From Methanobacteriaceae archaeon (GTDB lineage: Archaea; Methanobacteriota; Methanobacteria; Methanobacteriales; Methanobacteriaceae): DNA of 64,000 nucleotides. The first letter of the stretch is position 1, and each line of letters starts with the position of its first letter. Under the pieces are notes generated by a model. That model was not told the DNA's origin. It did no database searches and saw only the letters and a list, made by a program, of their open reading frames with translations. The stretch is taken from contig JASEJD010000005.1 of the NCBI GenBank assembly GCA_030016715.1, positions 104,811-168,810 of the forward strand. The letters are read 5' to 3'. This document shows, piece after piece, positions 19,091 through 30,077 of the stretch. Made by a program: the position numbers and the translations under genes.

Positions 19091-20800
19091 TTAATTCAAA
19101 ATTTTCTCTAGTTTCTGAAGAGAAAGAGTGTTAATAATATCCTTGCTACTTGCCCAACCTCTACGAGCCGTTGCTATTCCAAGATCTATATTCTTTAACT
19201 GTTTAGGACTATGAGCATCAGTGTTTATTACCATTTTACATCCTCTTTCTATGGCTTTTTTAATGTTTACATCCTTAAGATCAAGACGGTTAGGTTGTGA
19301 ATTAATCTCCAGAAATACCTTATTATCCATAGATGTTTGGAATATCTTTTCTAGATCTAAGTTGTAAGACTTTCTTTCTTGAATTTTTCTTCCGGTAGGA
19401 TGCCCTATTATATTAACATTCTCATTTTCCATGGCTTTTATAATTCTATAAGTAATCTTCTCTTCTTCTTGTCTGAAACCGGAATGAATACTGGCTACTA
19501 CTATATCCAAATCATTTAATAGTTCATTTTTTATATCTAATTTTCCCTCAGAGTCTATATTTACCTCTACTCCTTTTAATATGGTTATTCCATCCAATGT
19601 TTCATTTATCTTATCAATTTCCTTCATCTGGTCTTTTAATCTTTTTTCATCTAATCCCTGGGCAATTCTTAGACTACCTGCATGATCAGTTAAGGCAATA
19701 TATTCATAACCCATTTTAGATGCAGTATGGGCCATATCAATTATACTGTTTGAACCATCACTCCAGTTAGAGTGCATCTGGAGATCTCCTCTTATTTCGT
19801 TATAATCAACTAGTATAGGTAATTTTCCTTCTATCGCCGCTTTTATTTCACCACGATTTTCTCTTAATTCTGGTTCAATGTAATCCATACCTAATTTATG
19901 GAAAATTTCTGACTCATTAACACCGGCCACCCTTTTTTTACCTTTAAATAGTCCATATTCATTTAGTTTCATATTATTTTGCAGAGCAATCCTTCTTAGT
20001 TCCACATTAATTTCTTTAGACCCAGTAAAATACATTAGAGCTGCACCGAACATTTCTTTTTCAAAAACTCTTAAATCACATTCAACCCCCTCCTTCAATC
20101 TAACTGTTGATTTAGATGGTCCTTTATTTATTACCTCTTTAACCACCTTCATATTGGTAAAGAAATCCATAACTTGACGTGGATGAGAAGTTATAACTAG
20201 AATGTCTATATCACCAATTGTTTCTTTTCTTCGACGGATTGAACCGGCTACTTCCACTTTCTCGGTTATTTCCATTCTTTCTAACTTTTCTTTTAGACTT
20301 TGAGCCAATGGTAGTACATATCCTAACAATTTCCTGCTGCCATGCTTACGGGCAAATTCAATATTCTCAAGTATCTTTTTCTCACTCTTTTCACCCATTC
20401 CCTTTAATCTGCGAATCTTATGTCTTTTGGCCATAATTTCCAGATCATCCAGGTTTGTTATACCTAATTCTTTATATAACAGCTTAATTTTTTTAGGACC
20501 CAGTCCTTCCACTGAACTTAGAGCATCAAAATCAACTGGCACACTTAATTTCAAGTCCTCCAAGTATCCAAGATAACCAGTATCTAGTATCTCCTCAATT
20601 TTCTGGGCAATATTCTTACCAATTCCAGGTAAATCTTCAAGCTGTCCTTTTTTTCTAACATCATCTATATTATCAGATAAAAATTCTATGGTATGGGCGG
20701 CTCTGCGATAAGCTTTAGGACGGAATGGGTTATCTTCCATTTCTAGAAAATCAGCAACCTTGTAGAGAATTTTTGCAACTTCTTTATTTTCCATTTCCAT
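19091..20800 (-). CDS. polX: Family X DNA polymerase with PHP domain
   Basis: A 569-residue bacterial/archaeal PolX. Order: helical 8-kDa-like region (EDNPFRPKAYRRAA), helix-hairpin-helix motifs (LEDLPGIGKNIA, VEGLGPKKI), a nucleotidyltransferase palm with VAGSIRRRKETIGDIDILV (metal Asp pair DID), then a C-terminal PHP domain with LQMHSNWSDGS, ALTDHAG, GVEVNID, IGHPTGR and NTDAHSP. It should fill gaps in base-excision repair, with the PHP part giving 3'-5' exonuclease or AP activity. It sits 59 nt downstream of the multi-PAS kinase on the same strand. Confidence 0.95.
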   Translation of the reverse strand: MEMENKEVAKILYKVADFLEMEDNPFRPKAYRRAAHTIEFLSDNIDDVRKKGQLEDLPGIGKNIAQKIEEILDTGYLGYLEDLKLSVPVDFDALSSVEGLGPKKIKLLYKELGITNLDDLEIMAKRHKIRRLKGMGEKSEKKILENIEFARKHGSRKLLGYVLPLAQSLKEKLERMEITEKVEVAGSIRRRKETIGDIDILVITSHPRQVMDFFTNMKVVKEVINKGPSKSTVRLKEGVECDLRVFEKEMFGAALMYFTGSKEINVELRRIALQNNMKLNEYGLFKGKKRVAGVNESEIFHKLGMDYIEPELRENRGEIKAAIEGKLPILVDYNEIRGDLQMHSNWSDGSNSIIDMAHTASKMGYEYIALTDHAGSLRIAQGLDEKRLKDQMKEIDKINETLDGITILKGVEVNIDSEGKLDIKNELLNDLDIVVASIHSGFRQEEEKITYRIIKAMENENVNIIGHPTGRKIQERKSYNLDLEKIFQTSMDNKVFLEINSQPNRLDLKDVNIKKAIERGCKMVINTDAHSPKQLKNIDLGIATARRGWASSKDIINTLSLQKLEKILN

Positions 20801-20859
20801 CCCATCCCTATATTATTTACAATAAGAAAATGCAAGGGTTTAATGAAAATTTAATGAAA

Positions 20860-23800
20860 TTAAATCCTTTTTTGGTATATCAATTTGGAAAATGTTATCA
20901 CAAAACGAGTCCCTGAGCTTTGATCAAGCTTTATGGTTCCATCTAATTGTTTTATCAGTGAATTTATAAGTAAAAATCCGAGAGTATTACTTTTCTTTAT
21001 ATCAAAACCCTCATCCATTCCGATCCCTGTATCTGAAACTTCTAAAATATACTTCTCATCTTTTTCCAGTTTTATAGAAATTTCACCTTTCAATCCCATT
21101 GGAAATGCATGTTTCAGAGAATTAGTAATTAACTCGTTAATAATTAATCCACATGGTACTGCAGTATTAATGTCCATGTAAATATCTTTTGCATCAATTT
21201 TTACTTTAATATGTTCGGGATCCACTGTATAAGAGCTTAAAAGGCCTGAAACCAAGCTGTGAATATAGTCAGAAAAGTTAATTCTAGAAAGATCCTTAGA
21301 TTGATAAAGCTGTTCATGGATCATGGCCATTGATTTAACACGGTTTAGACTTTCTTGGAAAACATCAAAAGCATCTTCATCCTCAATAAAAGTTGATTGA
21401 AGATTTAAGAGGCTGGAAATGATCTGTAGATTATTTTTTACCCGGTGATGTATCTCTTTTAAGAGATGATCCTTTTCAATTAAAGATTTTTTTATAGCTT
21501 CATCATATAACTTTCTCTCAGTTATATCTCTAACTATTACTGTTAAAGCATTAAGTTCCTCATCTTTCTTCATTGGAATGGTTCTTACTTCAATCCAATG
21601 TTTTTCATGGTCTAATCCTTCGACTAACAGTTCCATTGGTTCAATGTTTTCTCCATTAATTATCTGTTTTTTAACAGTATCCATCAAGCTATAATGTTTC
21701 TTGGAAAGGTATCCTAAATCTGTCACATTTTTTACAGTATTTATATCCTTAACATATCTGGATAATTCCATTGATAAAATATTATTCATTGCCAGAATCT
21801 GACCATCAATACCAATTACAATAATATAATCTGGAGAGGAAGCAAATAATGTCTTATATTTTTCTTCACTTTCTCTAAGTTCCAATTCGACATTTTTAAT
21901 GTCAGTTATATCTGTTAAACTAAACACTACTCCTAAAAAATTATTTTCCTTATCAAATAACGGATTTCCCAATGATTCAAGCCATATATAATGGCCATCA
22001 GCATGTTTATATCTATGTTTAACATCTCCAGGCTTATAACTCATAGTAGCCTCTAAGAATGTGTTTTTGACTTTTTCAAAATCATCTGGATGGACTTTTT
22101 CTAAAAATTCAAATACAGAAGTGCCTATAACATCTTCAACTGAGTATCCTAATATCTGTTTAACTGATGGGCTGATATACTTAAATTTTAGTTTAGAATC
22201 TAATTGACCAACAATATTAAGCATATTATCTGTAACTAGTGTTAAAAGTTCCTCCCGTTTTTTTAATTGTTTTTCCATCTTTCTGCGATTAGTTATATCA
22301 TGGCTGGTTATTATGATACCTTTTGGTTTGTTGTGTGCATCTTTAAAGAGTGATGCACTAATTTCTATTGTAAAATAGTTCCCGTCTTTATTTTTTGCTT
22401 CAAAAATCTTATTTCGTATAATTCCTTTTTCTAATAATTGATTACGGAGTTTCCTGACATAAGCGTGTTTTTGATCATTTTCACCTAATCTTACCAGATC
22501 TAAAACATTTCTCCCAATAAGTTCCTTTTCATCTTTATATCCAAACATTTCCAGTTTTCTCTGGGAAACGTAACTTATATCTCCTTTAAGATCAGTTAGG
22601 GTTATAGCTTCTGGCGATGTTCTAACCAGAGTTTCATATAATTCATATGACTCTTTTAATGCTTTAACCGCTTTCTTTTTTTCAGTTATATCAATGAGGG
22701 AGGCAACAGAGATTTTAGTACCTTTAATTAAATCAACAGTTAATAAAATATCTTTAACATTATTTTCGCGGTCAATAAATTTGAATTCAAATTTCTTTGG
22801 TGTTTTATCTTTCCAGTTTCTTTTCAGTTTATGATATTCCACCATTTTGTCTTTATAATTTTCATGGACAAATTGTGTCCATTTCAATTTACCTTCAATT
22901 TCATTCCGGGAATATCCAGAAAGTTTTTCAAATTCACTATTAGCTAAGGATATGACATTTTTCTCATCAACTAAAACTGTGGCTGTTCCAGTATTTTCAA
23001 ATATGGATCGGTAAAAAGACTCTGATTTTTCTATTTCTTTCTCTGCCTTTTTTCTAGGTGTAATATCTCTAACTGTGACAATATTGGCAGGTTTTCCTCT
23101 GAATTGAATTTTTGTTCCTAACCCCTCCACGAATTTATTCTCTCCAGAAGGAGTTTTTATCTTATATTCAGCTAAAAAACCACCTTTATCTTTTTTTACA
23201 AGATCAATATGTTTAATTATTCTTTTTTGGGTTATTTCATCCACATAATTAAGGATGTTTTTACCAATGGCATCTTCAGGAGATTTTATACCTCCTAGTT
23301 TGGCTGCTGCAGGATTTGCGAATAAGATTTTTCCATCCCAATCTAAAATTAATGTTGCATCTAAATTTTTTTCCCAGAGGGATTGGAAAAGTTCATCACT
23401 CTGTTTTAGATTGGAAATTGTAATTTTACGTTCTTCTTCTTCACCTATGGTGGATGCTAATATTTTCAGCACTTCTTTTTCATCTTCATCTAACAAGTAA
23501 TCTTCTTGATAAACTACACATAATAAGCCCATAGTTTTTCCAGCGAATTGCACTGGATATCCAGCATAAGTTTTAAGATTAAATGCCTTAACATTAGGGT
23601 CGGTTTCATAATAAATAGTTTCGGGTAAGTTATTAACCAGGAAAATATCATCATCATTACTTTTAATTAAATCTAAACATAGATGTCCCTTAGCTTTTTC
23701 TACCTTTTTAAAGTTTGGTGGGAGATTCCAGTGAGCCAGGGTGTACAGTTTTTCTCCTTTCAAGCTTCGATAAAGAGCACAATGTGCATTTAGTAATTTT

Positions 23801-24267
23801 CCACATAAAATTGTAATATTTCTAATATTTAGTTCTGGGTCGCTAGTTAGCCTGGATAAAACATTAGTTATCTCTTTCAAGCGTACTGATGATTTTTGAT
23901 CCTTTTTAGATTTGCTAATAATGTTCTTCAAGGCAAATTTAATTGCATCCTCATTTAAATGTTCAAGGTAATAATAATTATCTAATGTTTCTATTTTTTT
24001 TAAGGAGTTTTTTGATACATTAGGGGATAAAAAGAGTATGGGGATATTATATTTTGTTAGATCTGTCTGTAAATTTTCTATTTTATAGCAATCAGTTTCA
24101 GATAGATTATAAATTAAAATTAAATCTGGAATAATATTATCCATCTTTCTAGGGGAGAATTTATCAATACTTATATTATCTATAATTTGATAACCCCATT
24201 CTTCCAATTTAAGCTGAATAGCAGATTCCAATTCAGCTCCCATCAAAAGTATTTTTACTTTTGACAT
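20860..24267 (-). CDS. Multi-PAS sensor histidine kinase with degenerate receiver
   Basis: 1135 residues with no membrane segment. Order: receiver-like domain (residues 1-115), GAF domain (about 125-290), five PAS domains (about 300-920), then a HisKA_2-type dimerisation region with H-box EIHHRVKNNLQIIS and an ATPase domain (N-box NELITNSLKHAF, G-box DTGIGMDEG). In the receiver the expected phospho-Asp after strand 3 (PDLILIYNL) is Tyr, so it is probably inactive as a phosphate acceptor. Cytosolic sensing of several ligands or redox signals is inferred. The partner regulator is not adjacent; PolX follows after 59 nt. Confidence 0.9.
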   Translation of the reverse strand: MSKVKILLMGAELESAIQLKLEEWGYQIIDNISIDKFSPRKMDNIIPDLILIYNLSETDCYKIENLQTDLTKYNIPILFLSPNVSKNSLKKIETLDNYYYLEHLNEDAIKFALKNIISKSKKDQKSSVRLKEITNVLSRLTSDPELNIRNITILCGKLLNAHCALYRSLKGEKLYTLAHWNLPPNFKKVEKAKGHLCLDLIKSNDDDIFLVNNLPETIYYETDPNVKAFNLKTYAGYPVQFAGKTMGLLCVVYQEDYLLDEDEKEVLKILASTIGEEEERKITISNLKQSDELFQSLWEKNLDATLILDWDGKILFANPAAAKLGGIKSPEDAIGKNILNYVDEITQKRIIKHIDLVKKDKGGFLAEYKIKTPSGENKFVEGLGTKIQFRGKPANIVTVRDITPRKKAEKEIEKSESFYRSIFENTGTATVLVDEKNVISLANSEFEKLSGYSRNEIEGKLKWTQFVHENYKDKMVEYHKLKRNWKDKTPKKFEFKFIDRENNVKDILLTVDLIKGTKISVASLIDITEKKKAVKALKESYELYETLVRTSPEAITLTDLKGDISYVSQRKLEMFGYKDEKELIGRNVLDLVRLGENDQKHAYVRKLRNQLLEKGIIRNKIFEAKNKDGNYFTIEISASLFKDAHNKPKGIIITSHDITNRRKMEKQLKKREELLTLVTDNMLNIVGQLDSKLKFKYISPSVKQILGYSVEDVIGTSVFEFLEKVHPDDFEKVKNTFLEATMSYKPGDVKHRYKHADGHYIWLESLGNPLFDKENNFLGVVFSLTDITDIKNVELELRESEEKYKTLFASSPDYIIVIGIDGQILAMNNILSMELSRYVKDINTVKNVTDLGYLSKKHYSLMDTVKKQIINGENIEPMELLVEGLDHEKHWIEVRTIPMKKDEELNALTVIVRDITERKLYDEAIKKSLIEKDHLLKEIHHRVKNNLQIISSLLNLQSTFIEDEDAFDVFQESLNRVKSMAMIHEQLYQSKDLSRINFSDYIHSLVSGLLSSYTVDPEHIKVKIDAKDIYMDINTAVPCGLIINELITNSLKHAFPMGLKGEISIKLEKDEKYILEVSDTGIGMDEGFDIKKSNTLGFLLINSLIKQLDGTIKLDQSSGTRFVITFSKLIYQKRI

Positions 24268-24495
24268 AACTGCCTACCTATTCATATCATAAAATCAGGG
24301 AATTTTTTAAGACTACATATTATACTATGTTTTGCATTATATAAAAAATAATTATCAAAAAAACTAATATTGGTCTAAATAATATTTTATAAGAATCCAT
24401 TAAATAATCTTTTTTTGATAATAGAAATATTAAATAATTCATCTAATTAGATTTTATAATAAATTATTTTAATCCATGAAATTAAAGTTAATCCT

Positions 24496-25173
24496 ATGGG
24501 AACTCATGAATCATGGAGATATTTCAGTCTGGAAACACCGGGTAGTGTTCCTTTAGACGAATTATTCTTGGAAAAGGTTTCAAAAGACTTGAAAATTTTG
24601 GATTGGGGATGTGGAACTGGTCGGATCAGTCTAGAGCTACAGTCAAAAGGCTACCATGTAAGAGGATTTGATATCAATAATCATAATATAAATGCAGCGA
24701 AAAAGTCGGCAAGTAAATCAAATAGGATATATAAAAATATGGTTAAATTTGACTTGGCTAATGCTATGGATTTACCCTATCATGATGAATCTTTCGATGT
24801 ATGTCTAATGCAAGCATTTATGACCACCATTGATAATATAGCTGATCGCAGTATAATTTTGGAGGAAGCAAACCGTATCCTTAAAAGTAATGGTATTCTA
24901 TTCATGGCAGAATTTGGTCAGACTTGGGAAAATCCTATTTACAAAAAAAGGTACCTTTCTGACTATAAATTAACAAGGGAAATGTGCACATTTATTGTAA
25001 CCAAAGACGGAACATCTAATACACCTGAAATTTACAGAGCTCATCATTATAGTGAAAAAGAAATTAAATCATTACTAGAACCATTTTTCAGAATCGATCT
25101 AATTGAAAAAAGAATTTTCACCAGTTATCATGGTAATAAGGTAAATGGATTTATAGTCATTGCACTTAAATAA
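24496..25173 (+). CDS. SAM-dependent methyltransferase (class I)
   Basis: A 225-residue class I methyltransferase. Motif I ILDWGCGTGR (here LDWGCGTG) binds SAM, acidic loop VRGFDINNHNI, post-I NAMDLPYHDESFDVCLM, and RILKSNGILFMAEFG follow the UbiE/Methyltransf_11 order. Substrate unknown. It lies between AT-rich spacers and is divergent from the kinase gene. Confidence 0.85.
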   Translation: MGTHESWRYFSLETPGSVPLDELFLEKVSKDLKILDWGCGTGRISLELQSKGYHVRGFDINNHNINAAKKSASKSNRIYKNMVKFDLANAMDLPYHDESFDVCLMQAFMTTIDNIADRSIILEEANRILKSNGILFMAEFGQTWENPIYKKRYLSDYKLTREMCTFIVTKDGTSNTPEIYRAHHYSEKEIKSLLEPFFRIDLIEKRIFTSYHGNKVNGFIVIALK

Positions 25174-25401
25174 TTCAAATAAAGAAAGAAATCTAATCAA
25201 TTAAAATAATATAATATTATATTCCTTATTCAATAAACATTCCATGCATCCTTATTTTTATAGACTGAAAAGACATATACATCCCCCATTAGTTCTTAAT
25301 TGTACCCTTTTTAACAATATCTACCATATTGATAGGAAAATAATAGGATAACGAAAATTTTTTACATAAAGTGGTATATATCTAAAGTATGGTGAAAAGA
25401 G

Positions 25402-26757
25402 ATGAATCGTTCCATACAATGGAAATTATTTATTTTGCTGATTATTCTGCTTTCTGTTTCTATTTTCACAATATCCTTAATAATAGAACCAGTTAACGCT
25501 TCTCAAAATAATCATATTGATGAAGGTTCTAAATTATATTATGATTACAAGGTTAAATCCGATGTTAAGTATTCCTTCAAAACCTATTTTAATGGTAAAA
25601 ACCGCCTAAAAATTGAAGGATATAATTATTATTATAAATCTAAAGATAGTCTTAAAAAAGATATATATCTGGATAAACAATCTAAATATCAAATTAAAGT
25701 AAGGATAATGTATAATGGTAAATTAAATACATCCAGATATATCAAAACCCATTATAATCTTAAAAAATACTACTGGAAGGTTTACCGAAGAAAATTATTA
25801 TCCACCAATAAACCACTTAAACTTTCTAAGGTAAAGTACTGGGCATACCAACTTCAAAATATTGAAAAACCAGGTAATATTAGAAAATTGGCATCATCAA
25901 AGTATGATTTGCTGGTTATAGAACCAACACAAACTGTTTCTGGTGATGAGAAATTCAATACTCGGAAAGTTGTATCATATCTAAAGAAATCCAAGGCCCA
26001 TGATGGCCTACACCGCAAATTAGTGTTAGCCTATATTGATATAGGGCAGGCTGAAAATTACCGCTGGTACTGGAAATGGTCAAAAAAACGGCCAAAGGGC
26101 AAATCCAAACCTAAAGATTGGCCTTCTTATATTTTAGCACCCGATTCTGAGGGTTGGAGTGGGAATTATATGGTGGCCTACTGGGATGATCAATGGAAAG
26201 ACTTGATAATCTATGGAAATAATCAGAAAACCAATCCTTACTGGAAATATCAGAGCATGATTGATGAAGTCCTAAGAGCTGGTTTTGATGGGGTTTACTT
26301 GGACTGGGTTGAGGCCTATGAAAATCCTGAAGTAATCAAGGCCGCGAAAAAAGCTGGTAAAAATCCTAAAGTGGAGATGATCAAATTTATTGAAGAAATT
26401 CGCCACTATGCTAAATCCAAAAATCCAAATTTTATAATAATTCAACAAAATGCTGTATCACTGGCTTCAGGACATTCAAAGGTATATTCATTGGTGGATG
26501 GAATAGCTCAGGAATCAGTATGGTATGACTGGAATAACTATAAAGATTATGATATTTCTACCAATAATCAATTAACACTCGAGTATATAAAATATTTGAA
26601 TCAATACATAAAAGCTGGTAAATTAGTCTTAAACTGTGAATATGCTCTAAAAAAAGCAGAAAATGCCTATAAAAAGTCAAGAAAAAGAGGTTTTATTCCT
26701 TATTGTTCAGTTAAATTACTTGATAGACTATCATCTACACCACCATGGAAGTATTAA
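25402..26757 (+). CDS. Secreted GH114-like glycoside hydrolase
   Basis: A 451-residue exported protein with a signal peptide (residues 8-33, cleavage near VNAS). Residues about 150-440 match the GH114/TM1410-type TIM barrel: WAYQLQNI, YDLLVIEPT, VLAYIDIGQAENYR, GFDGVYLDWVEAYE with probable catalytic Asp, and FIIIQQNA. GH114 enzymes cut alpha-1,4-polygalactosamine. Pseudomurein and archaeal surface glycans contain galactosamine, so a wall or matrix role is inferred. The N-terminal 100 residues are Tyr/Lys-rich like the transglutaminase at the left edge. GGTGAAAAG precedes the ATG. Confidence 0.8.
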   Translation: MNRSIQWKLFILLIILLSVSIFTISLIIEPVNASQNNHIDEGSKLYYDYKVKSDVKYSFKTYFNGKNRLKIEGYNYYYKSKDSLKKDIYLDKQSKYQIKVRIMYNGKLNTSRYIKTHYNLKKYYWKVYRRKLLSTNKPLKLSKVKYWAYQLQNIEKPGNIRKLASSKYDLLVIEPTQTVSGDEKFNTRKVVSYLKKSKAHDGLHRKLVLAYIDIGQAENYRWYWKWSKKRPKGKSKPKDWPSYILAPDSEGWSGNYMVAYWDDQWKDLIIYGNNQKTNPYWKYQSMIDEVLRAGFDGVYLDWVEAYENPEVIKAAKKAGKNPKVEMIKFIEEIRHYAKSKNPNFIIIQQNAVSLASGHSKVYSLVDGIAQESVWYDWNNYKDYDISTNNQLTLEYIKYLNQYIKAGKLVLNCEYALKKAENAYKKSRKRGFIPYCSVKLLDRLSSTPPWKY

Positions 26758-27422
26758 TATATGGTTTTCAATTAGCTAATGATAATGGATTTTTCTCATT
26801 ATTTAAATAAACTCAGTTATTCTATATATAAAAATCATTCCTTTGATTATTTAAAAAATGACTTCAAATTACAAAGAATAAAAGACCAAATTAACCTATT
26901 CTTTTTTGAACTTGTTTAAAGACAAAAAAATTGGATAAGAAAGCTGTAAAACATATATCAAACCTTAAAAAAGAAATTAATCCAAAAAATCAGTAAAATG
27001 GAATCAATACAAGCCAGTATCTGGTATAAATTGAATAACTTTTCTATAATATATACAAATCCGGGCTAGGTATAAAAAAAAGACATTTAATATACAGCCG
27101 AATCAGCCACAAGAATTACAATACTAACTGTATTTTCAGCAAGACTACTAAAGACACTGGGTTTTAAAACAAAAACATCCTTATAAAAGCTTTCCGAAAC
27201 ATAAAAAAGCTAAGATTTAAAATAATTTATAATTCATTGGTTCGAAAATCACGTAAATAAGCTCCTTACTTAGATATTATTTGGAATATTTCAGATTCTT
27301 AAAACTAATATTATCTAAAATTTACTTTTAATGGTTATTCAATTGAACAAATCAGTATAAATTAGGTAAAATAATTATTATTGGGAAAGAACGCCAAAAA
27401 AATTATATAGAATATATTAATA
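26758..27422. other. Non-coding spacer with possible decayed coding DNA
   Basis: No open gene in 665 bases. On the plus strand, one frame from about 26881 to 27190 shows protein-like pieces (SIQASIWYKLNNF, ATRITILTVFSARLLKTLGF) broken by many stops. I cannot name the ancestor. It may be an old insertion element fragment. Confidence 0.35.
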
Positions 27423-27974
27423 TTATCCATTTTTCAAGTTACCCTTTACAACAATTATTTCCTCATCAGCACATTTTTCGGTGATAATATTCTCTGCATC
27501 TAACCCGGCGCTCTCTAATTTTGTTCTTAATAATTCAGAATTCTGAGATGAATCCAAGATATAGAAACGGCCATTTTCTTTTAAATAATCCCCTATTCTA
27601 TTAATAGAATTATATAATATTGTTTCATCTATACTTTCTAAATTTAAGAGATAGTGAGCATTAAATAAGATCAGATCAAAATTCTCATCATTAACTGGTT
27701 CGAAAAAAAGTCCTTCTCTAAGCTCTACATTGTAGGTTTTGTTAGTAATAGTATTCTTAACTCCACAAGATAAGGCATGTGGATTCACATCAGTTGCAAT
27801 AACCTTTCTCGACCTTTTTGCAGCATAAACCGGTAATAAACCATTTCCAATTCCTATTAAAAGAACTTCATCTCTCATTCGAATACTTAGAATATCAATT
27901 AGTAAGCTTGAAGCTTCTATTTCTTCTTTCACTTCTGGATGAGTATAGATTATCAGATCACGGTATTCAATCAT
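27423..27974 (-). CDS. HemK-like methyltransferase with altered NPPY motif
   Basis: A 183-residue class I methyltransferase of the archaeal HemK-like type (THPEVKEEIEASSLL at the start, LLIGIGNGLLPVYAA as motif I, VIATDVNPHALSC as motif II). At motif IV, where N5-glutamine or adenine methyltransferases have NPPY, the sequence is FNAHYLL. Loss of the two prolines suggests changed or absent methyl transfer. It may be a paralogue of the release-factor enzyme rather than that enzyme. Confidence 0.75.
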   Translation of the reverse strand: MIEYRDLIIYTHPEVKEEIEASSLLIDILSIRMRDEVLLIGIGNGLLPVYAAKRSRKVIATDVNPHALSCGVKNTITNKTYNVELREGLFFEPVNDENFDLILFNAHYLLNLESIDETILYNSINRIGDYLKENGRFYILDSSQNSELLRTKLESAGLDAENIITEKCADEEIIVVKGNLKNG

Positions 27975-28054
27975 TTTAATGCCTCTAAAATCATTTAAAG
28001 ATGGATTTATATGAAGGTAATCTTATAAATTTTATTTGTTTTCTAGTTATATTT

Positions 28055-28710
28055 TAATATTCTTTATGTTCGTCATATTTAGATATTCCCATATCGATAT
28101 GTTTTTTTTTATAAGTGTAATAATCCTTTATACAAAGATTATATGGTATCCTACTTTTCTTATTATACGTCTTATTTGGAGGTGGTCCATTATATTCTGT
28201 AGATCTAATAGAATCATAGTTTGGGCCCCAGAATAGGATTAAAATATTAGCGCAGATGGCATTGCAGATTCCTTATTCAATAACTATGGTGGCTTTAAAT
28301 CCAACGATAAAATCCATAAAGGGGGGATGCTTAACTCCATTTCAAGTCCCCTTTTATCGAGTTGTCTTTTTTTGGTACCGGTTTTTGCGCTGTGTATTGT
28401 AAATCTAAAAATCTAATGGTGTGGCATCTATTAAAAATGTTAATTTTTTACACGTCTTTTAAGTGGTTTAGTCTGCATTAATAATACGGTTAACTATTTA
28501 TATATGTATTTATAGGCTTTAAATCGTGGATTAAAATTCCGTGACTTGGACAGCTTCAGGAACATCATCTATTTGGAAGAATTTCCTTAATTTCTTATCC
28601 CTTTTTAACTCTTTAACCATAAATAGAACGGTGGTGTTGAAAAATATTACTGTGAAGATGATTCTATAAGTGGATAATAAATCATCATATATTAACGTTT
28701 TTAACACCTT
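28055..28710 (-). pseudogene. Decayed DDE transposase (ISM1-like)
   Basis: Reading the minus strand across several frames gives an ordered set of transposase pieces: KELKRDKKLRKFFQIDDVPEA, then TFLIDATPLDF with TQRKN (catalytic Asp region), then VGFKATIVIE, then YTYKKKHIDMGISKYDE. The order matches the DDE transposases of methanogen ISM1-type elements as I recall them. At least three frame changes and several stops are present and the 3' end is missing, so it is inactive. No terminal repeats could be fixed. It lies just upstream of the nif operon. Confidence 0.7.
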
Positions 28711-29137
28711 TAGAGCTGATTATAGTTTTTTGATTTTTGAACCAATAATTTTTAATATTTTCTCTAACAAAGAAATTCATTCGAGCCTTATTTACTGATA
28801 TTATGAATGATACTTCATTTTCATATGTAAATATGTATATGTAAGCATCAATATTTAAATTAATGGGTTTATAAGATCCAATATTTATATATGAATATTT
28901 TTAAAATGTATTTTTAGAAAGGAAGTAACAAATACATCATTAAACAAGTAAAAAAAAGAAAATAGATTTCTCAACAAGAAAAAATCTAAAGTCTATTATT
29001 TTTATTTTAATATGATATGAATATAATGAAAAATATTATTGATCAATCTTTAGCAATTCTATTTAATTAGTAAAAATAAAATTAAATAAAATTTTTTTTT
29101 CTGAAATTTTTCAATATTTTTTTTCAATATCAAAACA
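28711..29137. other. AT-rich spacer upstream of nif promoter
   Basis: Very AT-rich DNA with no open frame of note, between the transposase remnant and the nifH promoter. It contains short TATA-like runs such as around 28886-28893, but I see no firm gene or repeat. Confidence 0.4.
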
Positions 29138-29146
29138 TTTATATAG
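29138..29146 (+). promoter_or_regulatory. TATA box of the nif operon
   Basis: TTTATATAG lies about 40 bases before the NrpR operator and 86 bases before the nifH start, preceded by an A-rich BRE-like stretch (caaaaca). Expected transcription start is near 29165-29172, just before the operator, the arrangement known for NrpR-repressed nif promoters. Confidence 0.65.
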
Positions 29147-29179
29147 TAGCAAATATTACATATAACCGTCAAACTAACC

Positions 29180-29193
29180 GGAAGTAAGATTCC
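29180..29193 (+). promoter_or_regulatory. NrpR operator (GGAA-N6-TTCC)
   Basis: GGAAGTAAGATTCC is an exact match to the GGAA-N6-TTCC operator bound by NrpR, the nitrogen repressor of methanogens, released by 2-oxoglutarate. A further TTCC at 29197-29200 forms CCGGAA...TTCCGG (29178-29183 with 29197-29202), so a second overlapping site is possible. It falls just downstream of the predicted start of transcription, so bound repressor would block it. Confidence 0.8.
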
Positions 29194-29219
29194 TTATTCC
29201 GGTCAGATAAAATTATTAA

Positions 29220-30063
<844 letters not shown>

Positions 30064-30077
30064 ATGAGGATAAAAAA

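Noticed and set aside
27236..27250. GGTTCGAAAATC, resembling a tRNA T-loop
   Set aside because: No matching acceptor stem, D-arm or anticodon arm is found around it.
28036..28236. 66-residue plus-strand hydrophobic ORF
   Set aside because: It lies opposite the transposase remnant; its text is the antisense of recognisable transposase pieces.
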